This document shows positions 1 through 6,917 of a stretch of 24,847 nucleotides of DNA, in pieces. A program made the position numbers and the translations under genes. A model generated the notes under the pieces. It had not been told where the DNA came from. It made no database searches and saw only the letters and a list, made by a program, of their open reading frames with translations. The DNA is from JBHEMT01 sp046262435 (GTDB taxonomy: Bacteria > Chloroflexota > Dormibacteria > Aeolococcales > Aeolococcaceae). How positions within the stretch are numbered: the stretch's first letter is position 1; every line of letters begins with the position of its first letter. Location of the stretch: positions 1 through 24,847 of the forward strand of contig JBHEMT010000133.1 of NCBI GenBank assembly GCA_046262435.1, in the 5' to 3' direction.

Positions 1-21
1 GCTGCCTGCGATCATCGGGCC

Positions 22-837
22 ATGTCCGCCGCCCGGCTCATCCGGCTGTCCGCCGCCGACCTACCCGTCGTGTTCGACGTGCTCGATGCGGCTCCGGTTG
101 AGAACGCCTACCTCCGATCCGAGGCGCAGTACAACGGCCCCGGCGACGCGCCGTGGTGGGGCGTGACGGCCGGCGGTGCGCTGCGCTCCATGGTCATGGC
201 CGGCCCGGTGGTGGTGCCCTGGATTCCCGAACCAGGTGACGCGGAGGTTCTCGCCGCCGCCCTCGCCCAGCAGCTGCCGCCGCGGATGTCGGTGGGGCCA
301 CGGGTCGACGTGTGGACCCTCCATCGCGGCCGTGGTTCGCCGCCTCTCCGCGAAACCCGTGACGCGCAGCCACTGCTCTGCGTCGGCCGTGCGGGCCTGC
401 TCGGGGTGGCGCAGGCTCCGATCCGGCGGTCCACGCTGGCCGACGTGGGTCTGCTCAGCGCTGCAGCGGCGGCGATGCATCGCGAGGAGATCGGCGGTGA
501 CGGCGTTGCGCTCGACCCCGCGGCATGGCGGGCGCGCATGACCACCCTGGTGCGGCGCGGCTGGTCGTACGTCTGGAGTGAGGACCGCACCCTCATCTTC
601 AAGTGTGAGCTGAGCGCGGTGACACCGCGCACCGTGCAGCTCCAGGGGGTGTGGACAGCCCCATCACACCGGCGTCAGGGGGTGGCGCGCCGCGCCCTTC
701 TCACCGTCTGCCGGCAGCTCCTGCGCGAGGTGGACAGCTGTTCTCTGTACGTCAACGCGGGCAACACAGGGGCGGAACGGCTCTACGAAACCCTCGGTTT
801 CACACCCGTCGGGGAGTACGCAACCCTGCTCTACTGA
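22..837 (+). CDS. GNAT-family N-acetyltransferase, DUF4081-type (271 aa)
   Basis: Predicted cytoplasmic acetyltransferase that moves the acetyl group of acetyl-CoA to an unknown amine. The C-terminal third has the GNAT acetyl-CoA site: a strand reading QLQGVWTAP, then the pyrophosphate loop RRQGVA at residues 217-222, then the motif B region LYVNAGNTGAERLYETLGF. The N-terminal ~120 residues do not look like GNAT and resemble the DUF4081 domain that precedes GNAT in actinobacterial proteins (from memory of the family). The ATG at 22 gives a natural N-terminus, MSAARLIRLSAADLP. Too little upstream sequence is present to see a promoter. The family is clear; the substrate is unknown. Confidence 0.85.
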   Translation: MSAARLIRLSAADLPVVFDVLDAAPVENAYLRSEAQYNGPGDAPWWGVTAGGALRSMVMAGPVVVPWIPEPGDAEVLAAALAQQLPPRMSVGPRVDVWTLHRGRGSPPLRETRDAQPLLCVGRAGLLGVAQAPIRRSTLADVGLLSAAAAAMHREEIGGDGVALDPAAWRARMTTLVRRGWSYVWSEDRTLIFKCELSAVTPRTVQLQGVWTAPSHRRQGVARRALLTVCRQLLREVDSCSLYVNAGNTGAERLYETLGFTPVGEYATLLY

Positions 838-871
838 CGGCGAGCGGCAGCCTCCGCCGGCGGGCCGGTGC

Positions 872-877
872 TACCGT
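872..877 (+). promoter_or_regulatory. -10 element TACCGT of a probable leaderless transcript
   Basis: TACCGT lies 8 nt before the ATG at 886, so transcription would begin at or next to the start codon. It supports ATG 886 over the in-frame GTG at 868, which sits upstream of this element. No -35 box is evident. Confidence 0.5.
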
Positions 878-885
878 TTGATGCG

Positions 886-1335
886 ATGGTTGAGGTGAGC
901 GCCGAGGCGACGCTGCCGGTGACCCAGCAGCAGGCCTTCGACACCGCCTGCGACCTGGATCGGGCCGACTGGCTGCCCAGCATCCGCCGGCTGCACCACA
1001 TCGCCGGCCCGCTCAAGGGGAGGGGAGCGCGCTACGACGTCGAGGTGCGGATGCTCGGCAAGCAGCTTCAGGGAATTCTGGTGTGCACCGACTTCGTGGC
1101 ACCGCGACGCATCGTCTGCGAGATCGAGGAGGGGCTTGATCTCGAGGTGGTGTTGGGGTTCTCCTCGGTCACTGGCGGATGCAAGATGAAGATCACCGCG
1201 AGTTACACGATCGGCGGGGTGTTCGGCGGCGCGGTGGAGCGAGCAAGCGAGCCGGCGGCGCGCCACGAGGTGGCGCGGGCCGTTGAGCAGTTCGCCGCGC
1301 AGTTCGGCCGCAAGGAGCGACGGGCGCGAGTCTGA
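886..1335 (+). CDS. SRPBCC / polyketide cyclase-like protein (149 aa)
   Basis: Small START-like fold protein expected to bind a hydrophobic ligand in a deep pocket. The sequence opens with a beta strand (VEVSAEATLPV), then the segment QQAFDTACDLDRADWLPSIRRLHHI typical of SRPBCC proteins, where a strand leads to two short helices. Alternating strands follow, and a long C-terminal helix starts near EVARAVEQFAAQF. Length is usual for the family. An in-frame GTG at 868 would add six residues, but the -10-like TACCGT upstream of 886 favours the ATG. The next gene begins 2 nt after the stop, so the two are probably one operon. The ligand cannot be told from sequence. Confidence 0.75.
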   Translation: MVEVSAEATLPVTQQQAFDTACDLDRADWLPSIRRLHHIAGPLKGRGARYDVEVRMLGKQLQGILVCTDFVAPRRIVCEIEEGLDLEVVLGFSSVTGGCKMKITASYTIGGVFGGAVERASEPAARHEVARAVEQFAAQFGRKERRARV

Positions 1336-1337
1336 GC

Positions 1338-1943
1338 ATGGCCACGGCGCGCAGCACCCGCCTCAACGACTTTGGACACGACACCGAACTCGATGCCATC
1401 GCGGCGCAGGCGCGGTCCCATCCACCGCTGAGCGTCGCCCGGGTGGCGCCGCTGCTGGTCGAGGCGCGGACAACGCTGGGCGGACCGGCGTCAGCGACGC
1501 TGGTCGAGCATCACCTGAGCGTTGCCCTCGATGCTGCCCTGGCCCGGCGCGGCCGCGGCCTGCCGGTGGGTGACCTGTACCAGGAGGGCGCCATCGCGCT
1601 GGTCGTTGCGGTCGACGAGTACGCCGCTCGAGATGGCGCGCCGTCCGGGCTCCGCGCCTATGTCGAGCGGGTGGTGGCGTTGCACCTCGACGCCGCGCTG
1701 GAGAAGGAGGCCACAGCGGTTGCCGCCGAGCTCGTCGTCGTCCGCGACGCCGAGTTGCTCTCCGCCGCAGAAGTGCGCCTCCGCCGGCAGCTCGGCCGCC
1801 CCGCCACCGCGCTGGAGCTCGGCGGACTGCTCAACTGGCCGCCGGAGCGGGTGGAGATGGTCTCCGCCGTCCTCCATGAAGCACAGGGGCAGTACGACAT
1901 GGAGTTGCTCGACTACCTCGACGACGCCGACGACGAGGAGTAG
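1338..1943 (+). CDS. Sigma-70 region 2/3-like protein without region 4 (201 aa)
   Basis: Residues ~55-110 follow the layout of sigma-70 region 2: a VEHHLSVALDAALARRGRG helix, then VGDLYQEGAIALVVAVDEY, matching the usual 'DLIQEGNIGLMRAVDKF'. Residues ~145-185 resemble region 3 (LRRQLGRPATALELGGLL then WPPERVEMV). The aromatic residues of region 2.3 that melt promoter DNA (usually YATWWIRQAI) are replaced by LRAYVERVVALHL. Region 4, which reads the -35 box, is absent; the protein ends in an acidic tail LDYLDDADDEE. It therefore looks like a sigma-derived protein rather than a working sigma factor, perhaps binding RNA polymerase or another partner (inference). It is probably cotranscribed with the SRPBCC gene 2 nt upstream. 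Confidence 0.6.
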   Translation: MATARSTRLNDFGHDTELDAIAAQARSHPPLSVARVAPLLVEARTTLGGPASATLVEHHLSVALDAALARRGRGLPVGDLYQEGAIALVVAVDEYAARDGAPSGLRAYVERVVALHLDAALEKEATAVAAELVVVRDAELLSAAEVRLRRQLGRPATALELGGLLNWPPERVEMVSAVLHEAQGQYDMELLDYLDDADDEE

Positions 1944-1948
1944 GCAGC

Positions 1949-2236
1949 TCAGCCATCCTCCCAGCTGCAGCCGAGCATGGTGAACTCCGTCTCGCGGTCA
2001 CACAGGGCGCGCACCCGGGCCACCACGTAGCGGGAGTCCCCTGGCTGCAGTTCGATGGCGCCCTCCGGCGCCCCGGACCGCGGCCGCATCGTGCCCCGTC
2101 TGAACACCGTGACCGGCTCGCGAAGCCGGTTTTCGAGCAGCGCCACCAGCGCGGGGTCGTCCCCCCGCACCCGGCCGTCCTCGACCACGTCCACCTCACC
2201 GGCTCGATGAGCCAGGCGCCAGACCAAGCGATCCAC
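1949..2236 (-). CDS. Hypothetical protein, 95 aa
   Basis: I do not recognise this protein. It reads MDRLVWRLAHRAGEVDVVED and ends LCDRETEFTMLGCSWEDG, mixing short strands with charged stretches and no membrane segment. The frame runs on upstream to 2368 but would then cross into the divergent gene. The GTG at 2236 was chosen because TACATT, a good -10, lies 7 nt before it (leaderless arrangement). Its stop is 5 nt from the stop of the convergent sigma-like gene. It shares a control region with the divergent DUF3052-like gene. Confidence 0.55.
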   Translation of the reverse strand: MDRLVWRLAHRAGEVDVVEDGRVRGDDPALVALLENRLREPVTVFRRGTMRPRSGAPEGAIELQPGDSRYVVARVRALCDRETEFTMLGCSWEDG

Positions 2237-2243
2237 GGCGGCA

Positions 2244-2275
2244 AATGTAAGCCCGTCAGCTGACGTCCGTATGCT
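2244..2275. promoter_or_regulatory. Divergent leaderless promoters around a 12-bp palindrome
   Basis: TACATT (minus strand, 2249-2244) lies 7 nt before GTG 2236. TATGCT (plus strand, 2270-2275) lies 11 nt before ATG 2287. Between the two -10 boxes is the perfect palindrome CGTCAGCTGACG at 2254-2265, placed where a single bound repressor could cover both promoters. No typical -35 box is visible for either. Confidence 0.5.
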
Positions 2276-2286
2276 GGGGCGAACCG

Positions 2287-2697
2287 ATGAACGGCGCCGA
2301 GGTCGCTCCCCTGACCCGCAAGCTCGGCCTTCGCGCGGGCGACACCATCGCCCTCGTGGGTGCGCCATCGGGATGGACGATCCCGGCGCTTCCCGAGCGG
2401 GTGCGCGTCCGCCGGGTCATTCGCGGTCCGCTCGACCTCATCGTCGTCTTCGTTCGCGAGCCTGGTGAGCTTGTCCGGCGCCTGACCGCGCTGCGCGCGG
2501 CGCTGCGGCCGGCGGGCTCGTTGTGGGTCGCGTGGCCGCGCCGAGCGGGGGGGCATCAGAGCGCCGTCACCGAGACCGAGCTGCGCCGCCTGCTGCTGCC
2601 CACCGGGCTGGTGGACACCAAGGTGGCCGCCCTCGACCCCGACTGGTCGGGGCTGCGCTTTGTGGTGCGCCGCGCGCTGCGGCCGCCCTCGGGCTAG
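2287..2697 (+). CDS. DUF3052-like protein (136 aa)
   Basis: Small soluble protein of unknown function that fits the DUF3052 pattern as I recall it: a start PLTRKLGLRAGDTIALVGAP, a central DLIVVFVREPGEL, then GSLWVAWPRRAGG, and near the end LVDTKVAALDPDWSGLRFVVRR. The layout resembles a stripped-down Rossmann-type methyltransferase core (GxxxALxGAP; a hydrophobic strand; 'LRPAGSLWVAWP'), but no SAM-binding GxGxG is present, so catalysis is doubtful. ATG 2287 lies 11 nt after TATGCT. The stop overlaps the end of dinB on the other strand by 4 bp. Confidence 0.7.
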   Translation: MNGAEVAPLTRKLGLRAGDTIALVGAPSGWTIPALPERVRVRRVIRGPLDLIVVFVREPGELVRRLTALRAALRPAGSLWVAWPRRAGGHQSAVTETELRRLLLPTGLVDTKVAALDPDWSGLRFVVRRALRPPSG

Positions 2698-3956
2698 CCC
2701 CGCTCCGGCCGCGTCTCGGGTTCGATCGCAAGACTGCGCAGGTCGTCCCCGCGAAAGTCGAGGTCACGCAGGCCGGGGGTTGTGCCTCGACGGACCGCAG
2801 CCTCGCCGAAGCGGGAGCGCAGGCCGTCCAGAGCGTGGTCGAGGGTGGTCTCGCGGCGGCCGGCGGGGTCGAGCAGGTCGAGTTGACCTGCCGATTCCAG
2901 CGCCGAGCTGCCCACACCCACCAGCCGGACGGGACCACCGCCCCAGCTGGCGTCGAGCAGGCGGACCGCGGCTGCCCCAAGCACGCGGTCGGCGTGGGTC
3001 GGAGCCGGCAGGGTTGACTGGCGTCCCAGAGTGGAGAAGTCCGCGGCGCGCAGCTTGAGGGTGACGGTGCGCGCCGTCCAGCCTCCGGCCCGCAGACGGC
3101 GGCCGACGTCCGCGGCCAGTTCCTGGATGCGCGCCACCAGTTGCGCACGGTCGGAGATGTCACGGACAAATGTCTCCTCCCGAGACACGCTCTTGGGGCG
3201 GCCCGGCGGCGTCACCGTCGATGCGTCCCGCCCCTGCGCGCGCAGCCACAACGCCTCGCCGACCGCCGCACCGCAGCGCCGCCGCAGGCTGTCGACTGGA
3301 AGAGCGGCGAGCTGGCCGAGGGTGCTCACCCCCAGGGCTCCGAGGGCCGCCTCGGTGGCCGGGCCGAGGCCGGGCAGTGCGCGAAGCGGCAGGGGGGCCA
3401 GGAACGCAGCCTCGTCACCGGGGGCAACCACCACGAACCCACGCGGTTTCTCCAGGTCGGAGGCCACCTTGGCGACCACCTTCGAGGTGGCCACTCCGAA
3501 GGAGGCGTGCAGCCCGGTGGCCGCCAGGATCTCGTCACGCAGGCGGGCTGCGACCGCCGCCGGCTCACCAAAGCGCAAGCGGGAGCCGGTGACGTCGAGG
3601 TAGGCCTCGTCGAGTGACAGCGGCTCGACCAGCGGGGTCACGGCCCTGGCGATGGCGAAGATCTGGGCTGACTTCGCACGATAGGCGGCGAAGTCAACGG
3701 GGAGGACGACCGCGCCCGGACACAGCCGCAGCGCGGTTGCCAGCGGCATGGCCGACCGCACCCCATAGGCGCGCACCTCATACGAGGCGGCGCTCACCAC
3801 CCCGCGGGTGAGCTGCACCCGTCCATCCGGTCCGCTTCCGCCGCCCACGATCACCGGGCGCCCGCGCAGCTCGGGGCGTCGCAGCTGCTCCACGGAGGCA
3901 TAGAAGGCGTCGAGGTCGAGGTGAATGATTCCGCGCCGACCCTCGGCCACACTCAT
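2694..3956 (-). CDS. dinB: DNA polymerase IV, Y family (420 aa)
   Basis: Low-fidelity polymerase that copies past damaged bases. From the start at 3956 the palm opens with HLDLDAFYASVEQ, where Asp14 is the first metal ligand; SLDEAYLDVTG carries the other two (Asp116 and Glu117). The steric-gate position is Tyr19, as in several DinB proteins. Two helix-hairpin-helix-like segments follow (APLPLRALPGLGPATEAALGALG), then a little-finger domain. QLDLL at about residues 358-362 fits a sliding-clamp-binding motif. An in-frame ATG at 3977 would add seven residues (MQPRRAA); MSVAEGRRGIIHLD is the more typical beginning. The HTH gene ends 33 nt upstream on the same strand, so the two are probably cotranscribed. 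Full length, with all catalytic residues present. Confidence 0.95.
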   Translation of the reverse strand: MSVAEGRRGIIHLDLDAFYASVEQLRRPELRGRPVIVGGGSGPDGRVQLTRGVVSAASYEVRAYGVRSAMPLATALRLCPGAVVLPVDFAAYRAKSAQIFAIARAVTPLVEPLSLDEAYLDVTGSRLRFGEPAAVAARLRDEILAATGLHASFGVATSKVVAKVASDLEKPRGFVVVAPGDEAAFLAPLPLRALPGLGPATEAALGALGVSTLGQLAALPVDSLRRRCGAAVGEALWLRAQGRDASTVTPPGRPKSVSREETFVRDISDRAQLVARIQELAADVGRRLRAGGWTARTVTLKLRAADFSTLGRQSTLPAPTHADRVLGAAAVRLLDASWGGGPVRLVGVGSSALESAGQLDLLDPAGRRETTLDHALDGLRSRFGEAAVRRGTTPGLRDLDFRGDDLRSLAIEPETRPERG

Positions 3957-3989
3957 CGCGGCACGGCGGGGCTGCATCTGACGGGTGGG

Positions 3990-4259
3990 TCAGCCCGCCG
4001 CGGCGTCACGCCTGCCGGTGGCCCTGCTCCATTCCTCCAGGTCGGTCGCCTCGAGGTGGCCGGCGGCCAGCAGCAGCTCGACGTAGGTGACGCCCAGGTG
4101 GGGGGCGGCGCGGCGCAGCACCCAGGGCGGCGGGTTGTCCTTGTTCTTGGTCACCGCCTGGTAGAAGTAAATCTGGTTGAGGTCGCAGAGCAGGGCAAGC
4201 CGGTGCAGGGAGATGCCGCGTTCGTGGCATCTGGCCTTGAGATAGTCGCGGAAGTCCAT
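3990..4259 (-). CDS. Small XRE-like helix-turn-helix regulator (89 aa)
   Basis: Compact DNA-binding protein. Residues ~17-40 (SLHRLALLCDLNQIYFYQAV) have the helix-turn-helix spacing of XRE/Cro proteins, and residues ~45-70 contain PPPWVLRRAAPHLGVTYVELLLAAGHL, the usual closing helices of that fold ('P..LRKIA..LGV...ELL..AG'). There is no sensor domain. The gene has its own promoter (TATACT at 4301-4296, minus strand) with inverted repeats at the -35, which suggests it controls its own synthesis and perhaps that of dinB, which follows at once (inference). The ATG at 4259 is about 36 nt downstream of the -10, so this gene has a leader. Confidence 0.75.
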   Translation of the reverse strand: MDFRDYLKARCHERGISLHRLALLCDLNQIYFYQAVTKNKDNPPPWVLRRAAPHLGVTYVELLLAAGHLEATDLEEWSRATGRRDAAAG

Positions 4260-4295
4260 TAGGGCACTCGGGCACTCGGCTGCGGGGTCGCGTCG

Positions 4296-4338
4296 AGTAT
4301 AGGGGCCGGGTGACCACGGTCACGAACGCACGTTCGTG
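4296..4338 (-). promoter_or_regulatory. Promoter of the HTH-dinB unit with two inverted repeats
   Basis: On the minus strand TATACT (4301-4296) is a near-consensus -10, with GTGACC (4323-4318) 16 nt upstream as a possible -35. The -35 lies in the inverted repeat GTGACCACGGTCAC (4310-4323; 6-bp arms, 2-nt centre). It adjoins a second, perfect one, CACGAACGCACGTTCGTG (4321-4338; 8-bp arms, 2-nt centre), which covers the last codons and stop of the HAD gene. The second could also act as a terminator hairpin, but no T-tract follows. Confidence 0.6.
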
Positions 4339-5081
4339 AGCCCCAGCGCAGCCGGCAGGGCGGCGAAATTGTCGATGACCAGGTCTGCGGCCGCGGCGGG
4401 GTCGTCGTCGTCACGAAATTCTCGAGAGCGGATCGAGCGCATCCCCGCCGCCCGGGCGCCCGCCACGTCCTCGCGGGCAGCGTCACCGACCATCACGGTG
4501 GCCGATGCGGTCGTCCCCAGAGCGGCAAGAGCCGCTGAGAACAGCTCGGTGGCCGGCTTCCGCCAGCCCACCTCCGCGGAGAAGGTCGCGCTGTCCAGCC
4601 AGCGAGCCAGACCGAGGTGGGACAGCTGGCCGCGCAGGCTCTCCACCCGGTAGGGGGCGTTGGAACAGAGGCCGAGGCGGAGACCCGCACCACGGAGGGC
4701 CCGGAGGGTCTCGACCACGCCAGGGGCCAGGGTCAGACCGTGCCACCAGGCCTCCTGCTCGATGCGCATCACCTCGTCAACCTCTGCCAGGCCGAGGGGG
4801 TGACCCAGGGCGGCGTAGGCCTCGGCATGCAGCGCTGCGATGTCCACCTCCCGGGCCGCCCCGCTCCGCGAGTGCTCGTGGACTGCTGCCTCGACGCGCT
4901 GGTGGACCTCGCCGAGGAGACGGGCTGCCGGAACGCGCTCACCCGGCGCCCTGATCAGGCCGGCGATCCGCGAGTAGGCGTCGCTCAGCGCCGCGTCGGG
5001 ACGGGTGAAGGTGACCAGAGTGAGGCCGTAGTCGATCAGCAGGGCCTCCACAGCACGCCCGCCCAGCTCGGCCGAACTCAT
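4320..5081 (-). CDS. HAD-superfamily hydrolase with atypical motif I (253 aa)
   Basis: Cytoplasmic hydrolase of the haloacid dehalogenase superfamily. Motif I reads LLIDYGLTLV: the nucleophile Asp17 is present, but the second Asp of the usual DxDGT is Gly. Motif II is LGLCSNAPY, motif III the lysine in GWRKPATELF, and motif IV VMVGDAAREDVAGARAAGM. A helical cap occupies residues ~35-105. Loss of the second Asp is typical of dehalogenases and phosphonatases rather than phosphatases, so phosphatase activity should not be assumed. The ATG overlaps the stop of the RGG-rich gene (ATGA), indicating coupled translation. Confidence 0.8.
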   Translation of the reverse strand: MSSAELGGRAVEALLIDYGLTLVTFTRPDAALSDAYSRIAGLIRAPGERVPAARLLGEVHQRVEAAVHEHSRSGAAREVDIAALHAEAYAALGHPLGLAEVDEVMRIEQEAWWHGLTLAPGVVETLRALRGAGLRLGLCSNAPYRVESLRGQLSHLGLARWLDSATFSAEVGWRKPATELFSAALAALGTTASATVMVGDAAREDVAGARAAGMRSIRSREFRDDDDPAAAADLVIDNFAALPAALGLTNVRS

Positions 5082-6292
5082 CCCCCCGGGTGACCGCCCC
5101 CTGAGTTCGGGCCCCCCGAGTTCTGGCTCCCTGGGCGCGCCCCACCCGGGGAACCGCCCTCGCTGCCCCCGCGCCCGCGGCCGCGGCCCCGGCTGCGATG
5201 GCGGGGGCGGCTCCGACCGGCGGCGTTCCCGGCCTCGGTTGGCGCAGCAGCCGACTCCGCCGCGCGGGTCATCTCCCCCGAGGCCGGCGCGCCCTGGTTG
5301 GTCTGGTTCCGGCCCGGCGGCTGGCCGCCGCTGCTCCCTCCGCCCCTGCGGCGGCCACCCGAGCGGCGTGAGGGGCGGGATCCGCCGTCACCGGCGGCGG
5401 GCTGGGTCGGCGCGGTTGGGCCGGCGCTTGCCTGCGTATCCCGGCCGACCACGGGCCCCGAACCCCCCCGGCCCGGATCATCGCCCCTCCGGGATACGGC
5501 GTGCTGCGTCCCGCCTCCGCGCTCTGCGCCACGACCGCGCCGGCCGCGGCGGCCACTCCGTTCCGTGCGTCCGCCGCTGCTCTCCGCGGACCCCGTGCCC
5601 TGGCCCCCGGCAGCGGCCGCGGCCCGCCCGCCGCTGCTGCGAGCCGCGCCACCGCGGAACCTGTCCAGATACACCTCTCCCGGGGGGCGCCCCGCGGGGA
5701 TACCGGCGCGTGCCCCGGGCGTCGCCGCCACGCGCGCCGCATACTCGGCGAGAAGTTCGTCGAGCGGCCGCTTGTTCCGGCCGCCGCTGACCCCGGTCTC
5801 GGCCCAGGGTTGCATCGTGGTGGCCGGCTCAGGGACCTGCCCGGCCGCCCCTTTCCGGATCTCGAGAAGGCTCTCGGCGGCAGGGGCGAGGAAGCGTTCG
5901 GGGCTGCGCAGGTGCAGCGGCTCGGCGAGACCGGGCACCGGGTTGTAGACGGGAAGGTTCTCCAGCCGTGCGACCGGCGCCAGCGAGATCGCCTCCGCTG
6001 CGGCGTCGCCCTCCGGCGGATGCGGTGAACCGCGGCCGGCGAGGGCCTCCTGGGTGCCACGGCGGTCATCGTCGTACGCCGCCTCGTCGAAATCCGCCTC
6101 ATCGAGATCGGTCTCGTCCTCAGTCTCGCCCTCCTCGTCGGGTCCGCTGTCGTCCATGGCGCGCGCGTCGATGGCCTGTTCGAGGAGCGCAGAGCTCTCG
6201 GCCGGGAGGCCCGGGTTGTGATCCGGCTTCGCTCCTGCTCGCGCTGCCCGGCGCGCCTCATCGAGCAGGTCTTCCCCCTGAAGCTCGCTCAT
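5078..6292 (-). CDS. Disordered RGG-rich protein with acidic N-terminal region (404 aa)
   Basis: I cannot place this in a named family. Residues ~45-90 are strongly acidic (EEGETEDETDLDEADFDEAAYDDD). Residues ~110-220 are a less biased core containing LPVYNPVPGLAEPLHLRSPERFL and EVYLDRFRGG. The C-terminal ~190 residues are low-complexity Gly/Arg/Ser/Pro with many RG and RGG repeats (SGRRGRRGRG, HRSRGRGRGRGG). Such tails commonly bind RNA and drive condensation in other proteins; that role here is inference. The start at 6292 overlaps the NUDIX stop as ATGA and the stop overlaps the HAD start as ATGA, which argues strongly that the frame is translated. An ATG at 6310 is possible but less likely. 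Confidence 0.7.
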   Translation of the reverse strand: MSELQGEDLLDEARRAARAGAKPDHNPGLPAESSALLEQAIDARAMDDSGPDEEGETEDETDLDEADFDEAAYDDDRRGTQEALAGRGSPHPPEGDAAAEAISLAPVARLENLPVYNPVPGLAEPLHLRSPERFLAPAAESLLEIRKGAAGQVPEPATTMQPWAETGVSGGRNKRPLDELLAEYAARVAATPGARAGIPAGRPPGEVYLDRFRGGAARSSGGRAAAAAGGQGTGSAESSGGRTERSGRRGRRGRGAERGGGTQHAVSRRGDDPGRGGSGPVVGRDTQASAGPTAPTQPAAGDGGSRPSRRSGGRRRGGGSSGGQPPGRNQTNQGAPASGEMTRAAESAAAPTEAGNAAGRSRPRHRSRGRGRGRGGSEGGSPGGARPGSQNSGGPNSGGGHPGG

Positions 6293-6831
6293 CCCGCGGC
6301 GCGCAGCCAACCGGCCAGGGCAAGGCCGGCCAGGGTCTTCAGGTCGGTCCCGCCCTGCCGGACCAGCTCGAGCACCTCCGGCTGGGTGAAGAACCGGCTA
6401 TCCACCTCCTCGTCCGCGTCGGTGGCGGTGGGGCCGGGGGTGAGCTGCTCAGCGAGGAAGAGGTGGATCAGCTCGTCGGTGTACCCGGGGGACACGCAGC
6501 CGGCTCCGAGCTGCCGCCAGGCTGCCGCCTGGTAGCCAGTCTCTTCGGCCAGCTCCCGGGCGGCTGTCGCAGACGGGGTCTCGCCGGGTTCCCGGGTTCC
6601 GGCGCACACCTCCCAGACCGCTCGCCCGACCGCGTGGCGCCACTGCCGAACCAGCAAGGTACGGCCGTGCGCGTCGAGGGCGACCACGGCGACCGCGCCG
6701 GGGTGGCGAATGACCTCGCGCACCGCGGTCCGGCCGCCCGAAAGGGCCACCTCGTCGCGGTAGACATGGAGCAGCCGGCCCGCGAATACCTCCTCGCGGT
6801 GCTGGAGCCGCTCAGCCGCGGGTTCGCTCAC
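6289..6831 (-). CDS. NUDIX hydrolase, ADP-ribose pyrophosphatase-like (180 aa)
   Basis: Hydrolyses a nucleoside diphosphate linked to another group, most likely ADP-ribose. The complete Nudix box G-x5-E-x7-REL-x-EE-x-G is present as GTREPGETPSATAARELAEE followed by TGY. Upstream is the family strand GAVAVVALDAHGRTLLVRQWRHAVGRAVWEVCAG, and downstream SPGYTDELIHLFLAEQL, both usual in ADP-ribose pyrophosphatases. The start is a GTG. It is the first gene of a three-gene unit with the RGG protein and the HAD protein. Specificity within the family is not certain. Confidence 0.9.
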   Translation of the reverse strand: MSEPAAERLQHREEVFAGRLLHVYRDEVALSGGRTAVREVIRHPGAVAVVALDAHGRTLLVRQWRHAVGRAVWEVCAGTREPGETPSATAARELAEETGYQAAAWRQLGAGCVSPGYTDELIHLFLAEQLTPGPTATDADEEVDSRFFTQPEVLELVRQGGTDLKTLAGLALAGWLRAAG

Positions 6832-6878
6832 GCACTCCAGTGTGAACCATCCCCGGAGGGCGCCGGAGCGCCCGCGGG

Positions 6879-6902
6879 GCGCCCCCGACGCTTCGGGGGC
6901 GC
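6879..6902 (-). terminator. Strong GC hairpin downstream of the cell-wall hydrolase
   Basis: Perfect 10-bp stem GCGCCCCCGA / TCGGGGGCGC with a 4-nt loop (6889-6892). It lies 15 nt past the stop of the minus-strand SLT gene and before the NUDIX start. No run of T follows on the minus strand, so it would act as a GC-type or factor-assisted terminator. Confidence 0.55.
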
Positions 6903-6917
6903 TTCTCGGTGCTCAGA

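Noticed and set aside
4321..4338. Simple rho-independent terminator of the HAD gene
   Set aside because: The stem is perfect, but there is no T-tract and it adjoins the -35 of the next gene; an operator or LexA-type box explains the position better.
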